A stretch of 64,000 nucleotides of DNA, taken from contig JAFRFD010000048.1 of the NCBI GenBank assembly GCA_017434525.1, positions 1 through 64,000 of the forward strand, read 5' to 3'. A program made the position numbers and the translations under genes. Numbering within the stretch: the first letter of the stretch is position 1; each line of letters begins with the position of its first letter. Source of the stretch: Methanobrevibacter sp. GTDB lineage: Archaea; Methanobacteriota; Methanobacteria; Methanobacteriales; Methanobacteriaceae. Below, in pieces: positions 7,948 to 17,556 of this stretch. The notes under the pieces were generated by a model. The model was not told the DNA's origin, did not search any database, and saw only the letters and a program-made list of their open reading frames with translations.

Positions 7948-8679
7948 ATGATTTTAGACATATATAAAGACGCACTGGAATATTCAGCTAAAGACTGGAA
8001 AACACTAGTGATATTAGGAGTAATCTGTTTATTCAGTTTCTTATTGCTCCCTGCATTTTTAATTACAGGATATAATTACAGAGTTATCAACACTGCAGTC
8101 CATGGTATTATCAATGGAAGAGACCCAATGCCTGGCTTTGAGGATATCATTGACATGTTTGTTGATGGTGTTAAAGTAGTAATAGTTCAGATTGGGTATT
8201 TGTTGGTTCCATTTATCATTTTCATGATTTTTGCAGTTATTGCATCAAATATTGGGGGAATAGCATCATCTGCAATAATGGTTGTAGGATGCATACTTAC
8301 ATTTGTCCTTTTGATTGTAGCATGTTTAATGAGTCAAATGGGATTATGTCATATGGCATACAATGACGGATCATTCTCAAAAGCATTCGCAGTAAGTGAA
8401 ATAAAAGAAGTGATTGATGAAATCGGATGGTTTAGTTGTATTGCAACATATTTAGGTTTAATAATAATAACTTTAGTCATATCACTTGTTGTAACTGCAT
8501 TAATTTATGGAATATTCACAGTATTTGGAATTTCAGGTGCCGTTTTAGGTGCTGATCCAAGTGGAATATTTATTTTGGGCATAATCATCAATTCATTAGT
8601 GACCCTGTTCATTGTAGGACCATACTTATCAATATTTAATGCAAGGTCCATTGGATTATTATACACAATGCAAATTTAA
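7948..8679 (+). CDS. DUF4013 membrane protein
   Basis: A 243-aa polytopic membrane protein (about five to six helices) of the DUF4013 family, common in Methanobacteriales. The family pattern is GYNYRVINTAVHGIINGRDPMPGFEDIIDMFVDGVK between the first helices, repeated in the next gene as GYQYNIIKFSIEKKDDLPGFSDVLGMFINGIK. The start is the ATG after AGGTGATACAA; an in-frame GTG three codons earlier is part of that ribosome site. Function is unknown. The pairing with an XRE regulator and a secreted protein suggests an envelope stress or surface module. Confidence 0.85.
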   Translation: MILDIYKDALEYSAKDWKTLVILGVICLFSFLLLPAFLITGYNYRVINTAVHGIINGRDPMPGFEDIIDMFVDGVKVVIVQIGYLLVPFIIFMIFAVIASNIGGIASSAIMVVGCILTFVLLIVACLMSQMGLCHMAYNDGSFSKAFAVSEIKEVIDEIGWFSCIATYLGLIIITLVISLVVTALIYGIFTVFGISGAVLGADPSGIFILGIIINSLVTLFIVGPYLSIFNARSIGLLYTMQI

Positions 8680-8688
8680 GGTGATTGG

Positions 8689-9525
8689 ATGGCAAGCATA
8701 ACAGATTGTGTCGTGGAAGGATTGAAATATCCTTTCAATGACATTAAAAAACTTTTAGGATTGGGTGTGTTGTTCGCATTAATAAGTGCATTGTCAACAT
8801 ATATCAGTGTTAAGTCATTTGACATTTTCAGAGCTACTGTGCATCTGGCTGAAAAAACCAATGCGGGCATATCACATTTGTCATTTTCACAGTTGCCAAC
8901 CGGTGACATATATCTTGTAGCTGGTTTGGGCATTCTTGCATTTATTGTATCCTTGTTTATTTTGGGATATCAATATAATATTATAAAATTCTCAATCGAG
9001 AAAAAAGATGACCTTCCAGGTTTCAGTGATGTATTGGGCATGTTCATCAATGGAATAAAATATTTCCTTGTAATCGTAGCTTATAATATCATTCCATCAC
9101 TCGTATTGGTGGGTGGAGTAACATTAGTGGGAGACTCATCAGCAGTGATTGCTATTTCCTTAATTTCAGCATTGCTTTTCATAATTGCAAATCTCCTATT
9201 GCTCATGGCATTGAACAATATGGTTGCTCATGACAGCATTAAAAAAGCATTCGATCTGCATGAAATCATTGGCAATATTTCCAATCTTGGATGGGGCAAA
9301 TATATTGGAATAATTATCTTTACAGTTATAGTATACATGATTATTATGGTTGCGGTAAGCTTTGTATTGAGCTTTGTAACTGTTGCACTTGCCGCAACAA
9401 TATCTAATCAGGCTATAATCATATCATTTATTATTGCAATAATTGAAGGACTATTCGTAGACTCTTATGGAGCATTATTCTATAATAGGGTTTGCGGATC
9501 AATATACAGGGAATCAGTTAAATAA
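8689..9525 (+). CDS. DUF4013 membrane protein, second copy
   Basis: A 278-aa multi-pass membrane protein, paralogue of the previous gene through the signature GYQYNIIKFSIEKKDDLPGFSDVLGMFINGIKYF, with an extra N-terminal helix and loop (residues about 20-65). It starts 9 bp after its neighbour with a GGTGAT site. The two DUF4013 proteins probably form one complex. Both lack recognisable catalytic residues. Confidence 0.83.
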   Translation: MASITDCVVEGLKYPFNDIKKLLGLGVLFALISALSTYISVKSFDIFRATVHLAEKTNAGISHLSFSQLPTGDIYLVAGLGILAFIVSLFILGYQYNIIKFSIEKKDDLPGFSDVLGMFINGIKYFLVIVAYNIIPSLVLVGGVTLVGDSSAVIAISLISALLFIIANLLLLMALNNMVAHDSIKKAFDLHEIIGNISNLGWGKYIGIIIFTVIVYMIIMVAVSFVLSFVTVALAATISNQAIIISFIIAIIEGLFVDSYGALFYNRVCGSIYRESVK

Positions 9526-9546
9526 TTAAAAATGTAAAAGAGAGTG

Positions 9547-10269
9547 ATGAATTTGAAAGTTAATTCAAAAATTTTAGGTGTTCTGTTATCTTCATTGGCT
9601 ATTGCCATGGTGATTTCGACTGCAAGTGCAGTTGATTTGGTAAGTGACTTTAATAATGGCGATTTTGGAATTGATGTTGCCTCAGGCACTAATTTCAGTG
9701 AAACTGTAAACATCGCTACAGGCGATATCAATTTAGTAATTTTTGAAAATTCCGGAGACAGTTCCAATGATGCTAATTCAATAATTTACTTTAAGGATTC
9801 TACATCAGATAAAAAAGAAGTGACCGGTTTTCTTAAGGATTTGGAAAGGGATGGAACAAAAATCGAAGAAACCGATAAGTATGTTGTTTTAAAAAACAAC
9901 CATAAATCCCATGACTTCGACATTCCAAATGACATTGGTGACATCTTTAACATGATTGGCAGCATCTTTTCAGATGAAGGTTTTAATGTTACCTCCGAGG
10001 GAAATTCAGTTTCAATCTCCAGCAAGGGTTTAGAGGTTTCTGATGCTAACGGTGAAAATGTATCCATTACCTCTGAGGGAGTGAGCGTTTCTGATGGAGC
10101 TGGCAATGAGACAGTCAATGTTTCCAGTGATGTTGATTCAAACATTAAAGACTGTGATTATTCAATATATCTGAAAAATCAGGGCAACGATAAAGTCATT
10201 GTCATATCCGGAAATAATATAGAACTATTGAAAGCGATGGCTGAAACTGTTTCTTTTAATGAGAATTAA
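9547..10269 (+). CDS. Secreted or membrane-anchored protein with beta-strand repeats
   Basis: A 240-aa protein with an N-terminal signal sequence (hydrophobic ILGVLLSSLAIAMVISTASA, likely cleaved after ASA near residue 28). The mature part is acidic and Ser/Asn/Asp-rich. Around residues 147-195 there are three short repeats of a strand-turn unit (NSVSISSKGLEVSDANG, ENVSITSEGVSVSDGAG, NETVNVSSDV), suggesting a beta-solenoid-like surface stretch. It closes the XRE-DUF4013 cassette, 21 bp after the second membrane protein. No named family recognised. Export and surface exposure are inferred. Confidence 0.75.
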   Translation: MNLKVNSKILGVLLSSLAIAMVISTASAVDLVSDFNNGDFGIDVASGTNFSETVNIATGDINLVIFENSGDSSNDANSIIYFKDSTSDKKEVTGFLKDLERDGTKIEETDKYVVLKNNHKSHDFDIPNDIGDIFNMIGSIFSDEGFNVTSEGNSVSISSKGLEVSDANGENVSITSEGVSVSDGAGNETVNVSSDVDSNIKDCDYSIYLKNQGNDKVIVISGNNIELLKAMAETVSFNEN

Positions 10270-10298
10270 TATTTTTATTCTCATTTATTTTTTTTTAA
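10258..10298 (+). terminator. Hairpin and T-tract after the secreted-protein gene
   Basis: AATGAGAAT (10258-10266) pairs with ATTCTCATT (10277-10285) and is followed by a long T-rich run to about 10305. The stem overlaps the stop codon. It separates the DUF4013 cassette from the ABC transporter that begins only about 20 bp after the T-run, so partial read-through is possible. Confidence 0.55.
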
Positions 10299-10319
10299 TT
10301 TTTTTATGGAGATTTTATC

Positions 10320-11237
10320 ATGGTAGACTATGTTATCGAAACAAACAATTTGTCAAAAATATATTCCAAAAATAAGGTTGTAGATTCTGTTAATATGCAT
10401 GTTGAAAAGGGAAAAATATATGGGCTTTTGGGCAAGAATGGGGCTGGAAAAACCACAACAATGTGTATGCTTTTAAATCTTACTCATCCAAGCAGTGGTG
10501 AAATATTCCTTTTTGGAAAAGACCCTAAGAAATATTCAAAAGATCTGTATTCAAACATTGGGTCAATTATTGAAACTCCCGGATTTTATGAGAATTTGAC
10601 AGCATATGAAAACTTGAAAATTATTGCCAAATTAAGGGGTGATTTCGACCCATATAATATTAATTCAATTCTTAAAATGGTAAATCTGGACAATGAGAAA
10701 TCAAAAAAATTTAAAGATTTTTCATTAGGTATGAAACAGCGTTTAGGAATAGCTGCGGCTATTATGCACAGTCCGAAATTGTTGATTTTGGATGAACCCA
10801 TCAATGGCCTTGACCCGTTTGGAATTAAGGAGATAAGGGCATTGCTTAAGAGATTGTCCCATGAGTTTGGAATAACAATATTGATTTCATCCCATATTTT
10901 AAGCGAAATAGAAAATATTGCAGACGTTATAGGCTTCATGGATGGGGGTGTTTTAATCGATGAGATTTCAAAAGAAGAATTATACGAACGATTGAACAAA
11001 TTTGTCGAGTTTCAGGTATCTGATATTGATTTGGCAGTTAGGATTTTTAGAGAATTAGAGCTTAAAGAAAATGATGATTTTACAGTTGATGGAAATACAA
11101 TCTGTCTGTACACTCACTTGGAGATGAGGGATTCATTCAATGCATTATTTGTAAAGGCCGGAATCAATGTTAAAAAAGTAAATCTGTGTGAAGAAAACTT
11201 GGAGGAGTTTTTCACAAGGTTTGTGTCTAATAATTAA
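10320..11237 (+). CDS. ABC transporter ATP-binding protein (BcrA/DRA type)
   Basis: 305 aa. Walker A GKNGAGKTTT near 39-48, Q-loop region GSIIETPGFYENLT, signature FSLGMKQRLG near 138, Walker B LLILDEPINGLDP near 158, and the H-loop in LISSHIL. A C-terminal extension of about 90 residues follows. This arrangement is typical of bacitracin-type (BcrA) and other ABC-2 exporters for peptides or drugs. It precedes the permease by 11 bp. The exported substrate cannot be told from sequence. Confidence 0.92.
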   Translation: MVDYVIETNNLSKIYSKNKVVDSVNMHVEKGKIYGLLGKNGAGKTTTMCMLLNLTHPSSGEIFLFGKDPKKYSKDLYSNIGSIIETPGFYENLTAYENLKIIAKLRGDFDPYNINSILKMVNLDNEKSKKFKDFSLGMKQRLGIAAAIMHSPKLLILDEPINGLDPFGIKEIRALLKRLSHEFGITILISSHILSEIENIADVIGFMDGGVLIDEISKEELYERLNKFVEFQVSDIDLAVRIFRELELKENDDFTVDGNTICLYTHLEMRDSFNALFVKAGINVKKVNLCEENLEEFFTRFVSNN

Positions 11238-11248
11238 GGTGATTTTTA

Positions 11249-11974
11249 ATGTTAACTTTTATAGAAATGGAATTTTTAAAGCTTAAGCGATCAAAGATAT
11301 TCTTGTTAAGTTTACTGGGGGCTATTCTCCCTCCGCTTTTGATGTTTATAGCTGTCACTTCATTTGATGAAGGACAGACTTTTGAGGCGTTATTTACTAA
11401 TGTGAATATGTACATGTCTGCAATGTTTGCAGTTTTAATCTTTACAATAATCATATCTTACCTATTTGGACGAGAATATAATGAACACACCCTAAAGACA
11501 ATGCTGACAATTCCTGTATCTAGGACAAAATTTCTCATAAGTAAATATGTAATGTTTTTAGTATGGATTGTTATTTTAACTATAGTTACAAGCATATCAA
11601 CACTTGCTTTTGGTTTTGCTGCAGGTCTTGAGGGATTTAGCATAAACCTAGCTGCAAATAGCTTTGCACAGCTTCTTTATGCTAACGTGTTATTGTTTTT
11701 AACATTCTCCCCATTTGTATTTGTTTCATTATTCATTACAAATATGGTTCCTGCAATGGTTGGGGGTGCAGGATTGGCATTGGTGAATTTAATGGTATAT
11801 GGTCAAAATTGGGCACCATTTGTGCCTTGGACATGCCCATATCTGATAGCCTCCGGTGAAATAGCGGAATATAGTGCAAGTATTGCAGTCTCTTACGGCA
11901 TTATTTTAGCTACTTTCTTAATTGGGATTGCTGTATCCTATATTTACTTTACAAAAACCGATGTGGCACTTTAA
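11249..11974 (+). CDS. ABC-2 type transporter permease
   Basis: A 241-aa membrane protein with about six helices of the ABC-2 permease class (LTFIEMEFLKLKRSKIFLLSLLGA at the start, FGREYNEHTLKTMLTIPVSR after helix 2, a pattern typical of BcrB-like permeases). It forms the membrane half of the exporter with the preceding ATPase. A GGTGATT ribosome site precedes the ATG. Followed by a separate zinc-ribbon gene. Confidence 0.9.
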   Translation: MLTFIEMEFLKLKRSKIFLLSLLGAILPPLLMFIAVTSFDEGQTFEALFTNVNMYMSAMFAVLIFTIIISYLFGREYNEHTLKTMLTIPVSRTKFLISKYVMFLVWIVILTIVTSISTLAFGFAAGLEGFSINLAANSFAQLLYANVLLFLTFSPFVFVSLFITNMVPAMVGGAGLALVNLMVYGQNWAPFVPWTCPYLIASGEIAEYSASIAVSYGIILATFLIGIAVSYIYFTKTDVAL

Positions 11975-12046
11975 ATATTACTTATCAAATGGTCTTTGAT
12001 TTAGTTTAAATATTCGAATGTTGAAATATAATGAAAGGTGATAACT

Positions 12047-12319
12047 ATGAATGATTTTGAAAATCAAAAATTCTGTCAATCATGTGCTATGCCTATGACT
12101 GATGAACTTTTTGGAACCAATGCGGACGGTTCAAAAAATGAAGACTACTGCATGTACTGTTTTAAGGATGGGGAATTCACTTCTGACATGTCCATGGAAG
12201 AGATGATGAATTTCTGCATTGACAAGATGGTTGAAGTTCATCCTGACATCGATAAAAATCAGGCAAGTGCAATGATGAAGGAAGTGTTTCCTAAATTAAA
12301 AAGATGGGCTAATGATTAA
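12047..12319 (+). CDS. Small zinc-ribbon protein
   Basis: A 90-aa protein with an N-terminal zinc ribbon (CQSCAMPM near 9-16 and EDYCMYCFKDGEF near 29-41, four cysteines) and a helical C-terminus (MSMEEMMNFCIDKMVEVH, MMKEVFPKLKRW). It matches the 'putative zinc ribbon' family widespread in anaerobes; its biochemical role is unknown. The ATG follows AAGGTGATAACT; the in-frame GTG within that site is not the start. It stands alone between the ABC exporter and asnB. Confidence 0.8.
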   Translation: MNDFENQKFCQSCAMPMTDELFGTNADGSKNEDYCMYCFKDGEFTSDMSMEEMMNFCIDKMVEVHPDIDKNQASAMMKEVFPKLKRWAND

Positions 12320-12385
12320 TTACCAGCTCACTTTTTCATTTCTTTTTTTTAAATTTAAGTATTATTAGTTAATAATATTATATAC

Positions 12386-13834
12386 ATGTGTTCAATAGTA
12401 GGCCTTGAAGGTAATTTTAAAGCAAAGGATATCATTAAAATGTTAAAAGCCTCTAAAAATAGAGGTCCGGATTCATCAGGCATTTATTTGGATGAAATCC
12501 ACACTAACATCAATCTGGATGAATTTGAAGATGAAAAATCTTATCCAATAGGCTTTGGCCATAATCTACTTTCTATTTATGATAAAAATAATCGTGTTTC
12601 AAAACCTCAACCTGTAGCCACAGAAAAAGTTGTTTTGGTTTTCAACGGGGAAATCTATAACTTTTTGACAATGAGAAATTTCTTAAATAAAGTAGGTGTT
12701 GAAGCCGAAATAACCTCAGACGGAGAAGCATTATTGTATTTGATTGATTTTTATGCCAAAAAATTGGATTTGCTTAAAGCCGTTCAATCTGCAATCAGAC
12801 TAATCGATGGAGATTATGCATTTGCAGTGTGGGATGGTGAAAATATTGCTATTGCGCGTGACCCATTAGGAGTTAAACCTCTATTTTACTCACAAAAAGA
12901 TGGCCTTAAGGGATTTGCTTCATCAAGATTGTCTCTAAAGGAAGCGGGTTTCACAGACATCGACATATTAAAACCGGAACACATACTTTATAACTGGGAG
13001 GACATATCCCCTGCCCAACCGATTTATGAAAAAGTCTTTGAAGGGGATGTAGCCAAAATAGACAAGATGTTAAGATTGAGCGTTTTAAAAAGGGTTGAAG
13101 GATTAAGCGAGCTTGGAGTAATATTTTCAGGAGGTGTTGACAGTTCATATTTGGCCCTTCTCTTAAAGGAAATTTCACTAAACATTCCATTGAAAATCAC
13201 TCTTTATGCAGTTGGTGCTGAAGGATCAAAAGATGTGGAAGCTGCAATATACGCTTCAAAATTCCTGAATTTGGATTTGGAAATCTTTGAAGTTACAGAA
13301 GATGATGTGCGTGAAGCCCTGCCGCAGGTAGTTAAAGCCATTGGGGATGATAACCTCATGAAGGTGGGTGTTGGTCTTACAACCTATTTTGCAACCAGAA
13401 TGGCCGCTCGTGATGGGTTGAAGGTAGCTATTTCGGGCCAGGGTGCAGACGAGCTGTTTGGAGGATATAAAAGATACCTGCAAAGCTTTGTCGATGGAAC
13501 ACTTAACTATGATCTGAGGGTTGACATGTCAAACATGTATCATGTAAATCTTGAAAGAGATGATGCATGTTCAATGCTTAATTCAGTAGAGTTAAGATTG
13601 CCGTTTTTAGATAAAAATCTAGTTGAGCTAGTCTTAAACATCCCTGATAATAAGAAAATTGTTTCAATGCATGATGAGATGAGAAAAAGTATCTTAAGGA
13701 AATTGGCTTTTGAAGAGGGCCTGGATTATGAGATAGCTTACAGGCCTAAAAAGGCAGCCCAATATGGAACTGGCATCGATAAGATATTGCGGAAAAAAAT
13801 TATCAAAGACACGGATATTTCCCAATATCTATAG
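12386..13834 (+). CDS. asnB: Asparagine synthase (glutamine-hydrolysing)
   Basis: 482 aa. A class II glutamine amidotransferase domain comes first: Cys2 is the nucleophile, with NRGPDSSGIY and FNGEIYNF for substrate binding. A synthase domain with the ATP pyrophosphatase loop SGGVDSSYLALL near 249 and GQGADELFGGY near 352 follows. The N-terminal cysteine fixes the start at MCSIVG. No ribosome site lies upstream, and a TATA-like TTTAAATTTA about 30 bp before the ATG suggests a leaderless mRNA. The next genes are a GatC-like protein and aspartate-family enzymes, which fits an asparagine/homoserine context. Confidence 0.93.
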   Translation: MCSIVGLEGNFKAKDIIKMLKASKNRGPDSSGIYLDEIHTNINLDEFEDEKSYPIGFGHNLLSIYDKNNRVSKPQPVATEKVVLVFNGEIYNFLTMRNFLNKVGVEAEITSDGEALLYLIDFYAKKLDLLKAVQSAIRLIDGDYAFAVWDGENIAIARDPLGVKPLFYSQKDGLKGFASSRLSLKEAGFTDIDILKPEHILYNWEDISPAQPIYEKVFEGDVAKIDKMLRLSVLKRVEGLSELGVIFSGGVDSSYLALLLKEISLNIPLKITLYAVGAEGSKDVEAAIYASKFLNLDLEIFEVTEDDVREALPQVVKAIGDDNLMKVGVGLTTYFATRMAARDGLKVAISGQGADELFGGYKRYLQSFVDGTLNYDLRVDMSNMYHVNLERDDACSMLNSVELRLPFLDKNLVELVLNIPDNKKIVSMHDEMRKSILRKLAFEEGLDYEIAYRPKKAAQYGTGIDKILRKKIIKDTDISQYL

Positions 13835-13929
13835 ATAATTTTTTTACTATTTTTAAGATTTTAACTTTAACTTTATTAATATCAAAAAACAAAATAAATA
13901 TATTATTTATTATTAGGAGTTTAAATTTT

Positions 13930-14145
13930 ATGACAATCGAAAAAGATGCAGAAGACATTATAGAAAAATTCTCAAAAATTTTGGAAGATATTCCGGATTC
14001 AGATGAAACATGGTACATTACCGACAACTTAAATTTAACACGTGATGATGAAGCTCACAAGAAAAATCCGGAAAAAATATTGAGAAATGCTAATATTGAT
14101 AAAGAAGGAAATCTCATTGTTAAAAAAGCAGATTGGACAAATTAA
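13930..14145 (+). CDS. gatC: Probable archaeal GatC, Asp-tRNA(Asn)/Glu-tRNA(Gln) amidotransferase subunit C
   Basis: A 71-aa acidic, mostly helical protein. The pattern KDAEDIIEKFSKILEDIPDSDETWYITDN followed by NLTRDD fits the short archaeal GatC, a linker that clamps GatA to GatB. The identification rests on this pattern and on the neighbourhood with hom and the ACT protein, which I recall is shared with other Methanobacteriales; it was not checked by search. GatA and GatB are not in the window. 12 bp separate it from the ACT gene, so they are probably co-transcribed. Confidence 0.6.
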   Translation: MTIEKDAEDIIEKFSKILEDIPDSDETWYITDNLNLTRDDEAHKKNPEKILRNANIDKEGNLIVKKADWTN

Positions 14146-14157
14146 TGAGGGATTTAA

Positions 14158-14643
14158 ATGAAAATGAACTTAGTTCTAGAACTTTTGGATGTTCCTGGTC
14201 AGTTAGTTTCCGTATTGGAACCTATCGGTTCACTTGGTGCAAACCTAGTGACTGTAATACACAAAAGGGAATTTAAAAACGAACAGGGCATGGTTCCGGT
14301 CCACTTGACAATAGAAGGAGAACGTGAAAACCTTTTCAATGTCATTCAAAAATTTGATGATTTAGGAATCTCTATTGTTGAAATGGACGGTGTTGTTAAA
14401 AAAGAAATGATCAGTACTCTTTTATACGGCCATATTGTAGATCAGGATGTAAGGGATACTATGGATAGAATTAATGCATTAAAAGGAGTGGTAATTACTG
14501 GATTTGATATTAAATTGGATGGTGAAAAGGAATCCACTGCATTAATTACTCTTGAAACTGATTATGGTAAAAAACAATTTGTTTTTGATAAAATTAAAGA
14601 GATTGCTGAAGAAAAACGCTTATTGATGATTAATGAAGTGTAG
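14158..14643 (+). CDS. ACT-domain amino acid-binding protein
   Basis: 161 aa with an N-terminal ACT domain (about 1-80: [31 protein letters not shown] is the classic beta-alpha-beta start) and a second alpha/beta segment ([25 protein letters not shown]). It sits 8 bp before homoserine dehydrogenase. This suggests it is the detached regulatory domain that senses threonine or methionine and controls that enzyme, which lacks its own ACT domain. Confidence 0.85.
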   Translation: MKMNLVLELLDVPGQLVSVLEPIGSLGANLVTVIHKREFKNEQGMVPVHLTIEGERENLFNVIQKFDDLGISIVEMDGVVKKEMISTLLYGHIVDQDVRDTMDRINALKGVVITGFDIKLDGEKESTALITLETDYGKKQFVFDKIKEIAEEKRLLMINEV

Positions 14644-14651
14644 GGATTATT

Positions 14652-15671
14652 ATGGATGAATGTAGAGTTATTATTATGGGATTTGGTGCTGTAGGCCAAG
14701 GTGTGGCTAATGCGATTTCCCTAAAAAAAGATTTGATTAGTGAAAAAACTGGTGTGGCCATAAAAGTCGTGGCCGCCGCTGATTCATCCTCATCTGCAAT
14801 ATCTGCCGATGGTTTAGATGAAAAATTACTTGTAGAAACAAAAAATAATGAAGGAAAATTATCCGCTTATCCGGAATTCGGGTCTGATGTAAGCGGTGAA
14901 GATGTATTGGATGCTGTTGAATATGATTGTCTTATTGAAGCAACTCCTACTAATATCGTTGATGCAGAACCAGCATTTTCATTAACACTTAAAGCTTTCA
15001 GCCAAGGAAAAGATGTTGTGACATCAAACAAAGGACATTTGGCACTCAAATTCAAGGAAGTCGTCGGAGCGGCAGAAAAAGCGGGTGTCGAATTCAAATA
15101 TGAGGCTAGTGTTGGAGGAGCAATGCCAATCATCAACTTCACAAAAGACACATTGTCATCCTGTGAAATCAAATCCATTGTAGGTATATTAAACGGCACT
15201 ACAAACTATATCCTATCAAGGATGACTTCAGAAGGAACCGATTACGAAGTAACTTTAAGGGAATCACAAGAGTTAGGAATTGCTGAGACAAATCCGACAC
15301 AGGATGTTGAAGGTATTGATGCAGCTTGTAAGACCGTAATTTTAGCAAATTCCCTTTTAGGAATCGATGCAACATATAGTGATGTTAATGTTATGGGAAT
15401 ATCCAATATTAACTCACAAGCAATTGAACTTGCTAAAAGAGACGATTACCTTATTAAGCTAATAGCTGAAGTTTCCCGTGATGAGTTGAGAGTGGCTCCA
15501 CGTTTGGTTAAAAAGGGAAGTTCCTATGATGTAAGCGGAACTCTAAACATGGCTACAATCCACACTGATTTGGCCGGAGACATAACCGTAATGGGCCTTG
15601 GAGCAGGATCACTGGAAACTGCTTCTGCGATGTTGACTGATTTAATTAGTATTTTAAAAAATAAAAACTAA
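14652..15671 (+). CDS. hom: Homoserine dehydrogenase
   Basis: 339 aa. Reduces aspartate semialdehyde to homoserine with NAD(P)H, feeding threonine and methionine (metX at 4.7 kb uses the product). A Rossmann [10 protein letters not shown] lies at the N-terminus. [28 protein letters not shown] and [21 protein letters not shown] carry the family's substrate and catalytic residues (Glu and Lys of the last motif). The C-terminal ACT domain found in many bacterial enzymes is absent and is supplied by the preceding gene. Confidence 0.95.
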   Translation: MDECRVIIMGFGAVGQGVANAISLKKDLISEKTGVAIKVVAAADSSSSAISADGLDEKLLVETKNNEGKLSAYPEFGSDVSGEDVLDAVEYDCLIEATPTNIVDAEPAFSLTLKAFSQGKDVVTSNKGHLALKFKEVVGAAEKAGVEFKYEASVGGAMPIINFTKDTLSSCEIKSIVGILNGTTNYILSRMTSEGTDYEVTLRESQELGIAETNPTQDVEGIDAACKTVILANSLLGIDATYSDVNVMGISNINSQAIELAKRDDYLIKLIAEVSRDELRVAPRLVKKGSSYDVSGTLNMATIHTDLAGDITVMGLGAGSLETASAMLTDLISILKNKN

Positions 15672-15703
15672 TTAAACTTCTTTTTTTATTTTTATTTGAT
15701 AAC

Positions 15704-16915
15704 ATGAAATACGTAATTTTTATCCCTGATGGGGCAAGCGATTATCCGATTGATGAATTATATGGAAAAACTCCTTTAATGGCGGCAAATACTCCAAATA
15801 TTGATAAATTGGCAAAAGGAGGATTTGGAGGATTTACAAATAATGTTCCAGATGCATACACTCCAGGATCTGATGTTGCCAATATGAGCATTTTTGGATA
15901 TAATCCTGCAGATTACTATACTGGCCGTGGACCTCTTGAAGCGGGCAGTGAAGGAATCCCAACAGAACCGACAGATGTAATATTCAGATGCAATACAATA
16001 TTCAGTCAGGATGGGGAAATGGATGACTTTAATGCAGGCCACATTTCAACTGCCGAAGCTGATGAGTTAATGAAAGGATTGAACAAATATTTCAAAGAAA
16101 AGTACCCAGATTTCAAAGGCAAATTCTATACTGGAGTAAGCTACAGGCATTTATTCATATATTCCTGTGACAGCATTGAGGATGCAGAAACCTTGTCCAG
16201 TATCAAAACAATGCCTCCTCATGACATTTCTGGTGAAAAATTAGTTGATAATCTGTTTGGAGACTGTGAATTGGCTCAGGAAATCCAACAGATAATGTTT
16301 GAATCAAGAGAATACCTAAAAGATGCTGAAGTCAATCAAAAAAGGGAGATTCCTGCAAACATGGTATGGCTATGGGGACAGGGAGTTACACCTAAATTGC
16401 CTAACTTCGAGCAAACCTATGGAATTACCGCATCAGTAATCACTGGTGTGGACTTGCTTAAGGGTATCGGAAACTTTGCAGGTATGAATGTCATTGATGT
16501 TCCTGGTGCAACAGGATACTTTGACACTGACTACAAACAAAAGGGAGAATATGGAATTGAAGCATTGAATGAAACAGATTTGCTTTTGATTCATATTGAA
16601 GCTCCTGATGAAGCGGGACACGCTCAAAACATTGAAGAAAAGGTCAAAGCTATTGAAAGAATTGATGAGTTCATTGTTGGCCCTATAATTGCAAGTTTGG
16701 AAGGTAAAGACTTTAAAGCAGCAATATTGCCTGACCATCCGACTCCAATTGATGTAGGGACCCATACTCGCGATAATGTGCCTTTAGTAATCTATGATTC
16801 ATCTAGAGAAGGTGATGAATGCGAATCATTTGATGAGGAAGGAGTCAAAAAAGGTTCACTTGAAACAAGACCTGGACACTTTTTAGTTCAAAGATTAATA
16901 TCTGGAGATTTTTAA
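15704..16915 (+). CDS. apgM: ApgM-family phosphoglycerate mutase, possible homoserine kinase
   Basis: A 403-aa alkaline-phosphatase superfamily enzyme of the archaeal cofactor-independent phosphoglycerate mutase family. Metal and phosphate ligands are visible: D10 in FIPDGASDYP, the catalytic Ser/Thr region GSDVANMSIFGYNP, HIEAPDEAGH near 295-304, and LPDHPTPIDVGTHT near 345. Because it directly follows homoserine dehydrogenase, and because some members have been proposed as the missing homoserine kinase of methanogens, a role in threonine synthesis is as likely as a glycolytic one. Confidence 0.88.
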   Translation: MKYVIFIPDGASDYPIDELYGKTPLMAANTPNIDKLAKGGFGGFTNNVPDAYTPGSDVANMSIFGYNPADYYTGRGPLEAGSEGIPTEPTDVIFRCNTIFSQDGEMDDFNAGHISTAEADELMKGLNKYFKEKYPDFKGKFYTGVSYRHLFIYSCDSIEDAETLSSIKTMPPHDISGEKLVDNLFGDCELAQEIQQIMFESREYLKDAEVNQKREIPANMVWLWGQGVTPKLPNFEQTYGITASVITGVDLLKGIGNFAGMNVIDVPGATGYFDTDYKQKGEYGIEALNETDLLLIHIEAPDEAGHAQNIEEKVKAIERIDEFIVGPIIASLEGKDFKAAILPDHPTPIDVGTHTRDNVPLVIYDSSREGDECESFDEEGVKKGSLETRPGHFLVQRLISGDF

Positions 16916-16916
16916 A

Positions 16917-17552
16917 ATGAAAGTAATTCTTGTTAATGGAAGTCCAAATAAGAAAGGATGTACATACACTGCACTTTGTGAAGTTGAAAAGACTTTAAAC
17001 GAGGCAGGTATTGAAACTGAAATTTTTTGGATTAAAACAAAACCGATTATAGGTTGTACTGCATGTTTAAAATGTAGAGAAAAAGGGGAATGCACATTTG
17101 ATAATGATGTGGTTAACGAGTTTGTCAAAAAGGCGTACGATGCTGATGGATTCATTTTCGGATCACCGGTTTATTATGCCGGTGCAACTGGCGCCATAAC
17201 ATCATTCTTGGACAGAGCATTCTATTCAAATGCACAATCCACAGGACTTGAGGCATTTAAACATAAGCCTGCTTCAGTAATATGTTCTGCAAGACGTGCT
17301 GGAACAACAGCAACTTATGAACAATTGATTAAATATTTGGGAATTTCACAAATGCCAATAATTTCATCATTCTATTGGAACATGGTTCATGGAAACACAC
17401 CAGAAGAAGTAATGGATGATGCGGAAGGCCTTGCTACTATGAGGCAGCTTGGAAGAAACATGGCATTTTTCTTAAAATGTATTGAAGTAGGTAAAAAAGA
17501 AGGTTTGGTTCCTGAAGAAGAGCCAAAAATTGCTACAAACTTCATAAGATAA
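16917..17552 (+). CDS. Iron-sulfur flavoprotein (NADPH-dependent FMN reductase-like)
   Basis: A 211-aa flavodoxin-fold protein. The FMN loop is LVNGSPNKKGCTYT near 4-17. A compact cysteine motif (CTACLKCREKGEC, C-x2-C-x2-C-x5-C near 47-59) matches the 4Fe-4S site of methanogen iron-sulfur flavoproteins (Isf). GSPVYYAGATGAITSFLDR binds the flavin edge. Such proteins take part in oxidative stress defence and in electron transfer from ferredoxin. It starts 1 bp after apgM and 4 bp before the MATE gene, so it is in the same transcription unit. Confidence 0.85.
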   Translation: MKVILVNGSPNKKGCTYTALCEVEKTLNEAGIETEIFWIKTKPIIGCTACLKCREKGECTFDNDVVNEFVKKAYDADGFIFGSPVYYAGATGAITSFLDRAFYSNAQSTGLEAFKHKPASVICSARRAGTTATYEQLIKYLGISQMPIISSFYWNMVHGNTPEEVMDDAEGLATMRQLGRNMAFFLKCIEVGKKEGLVPEEEPKIATNFIR

Positions 17553-17556
17553 TATC

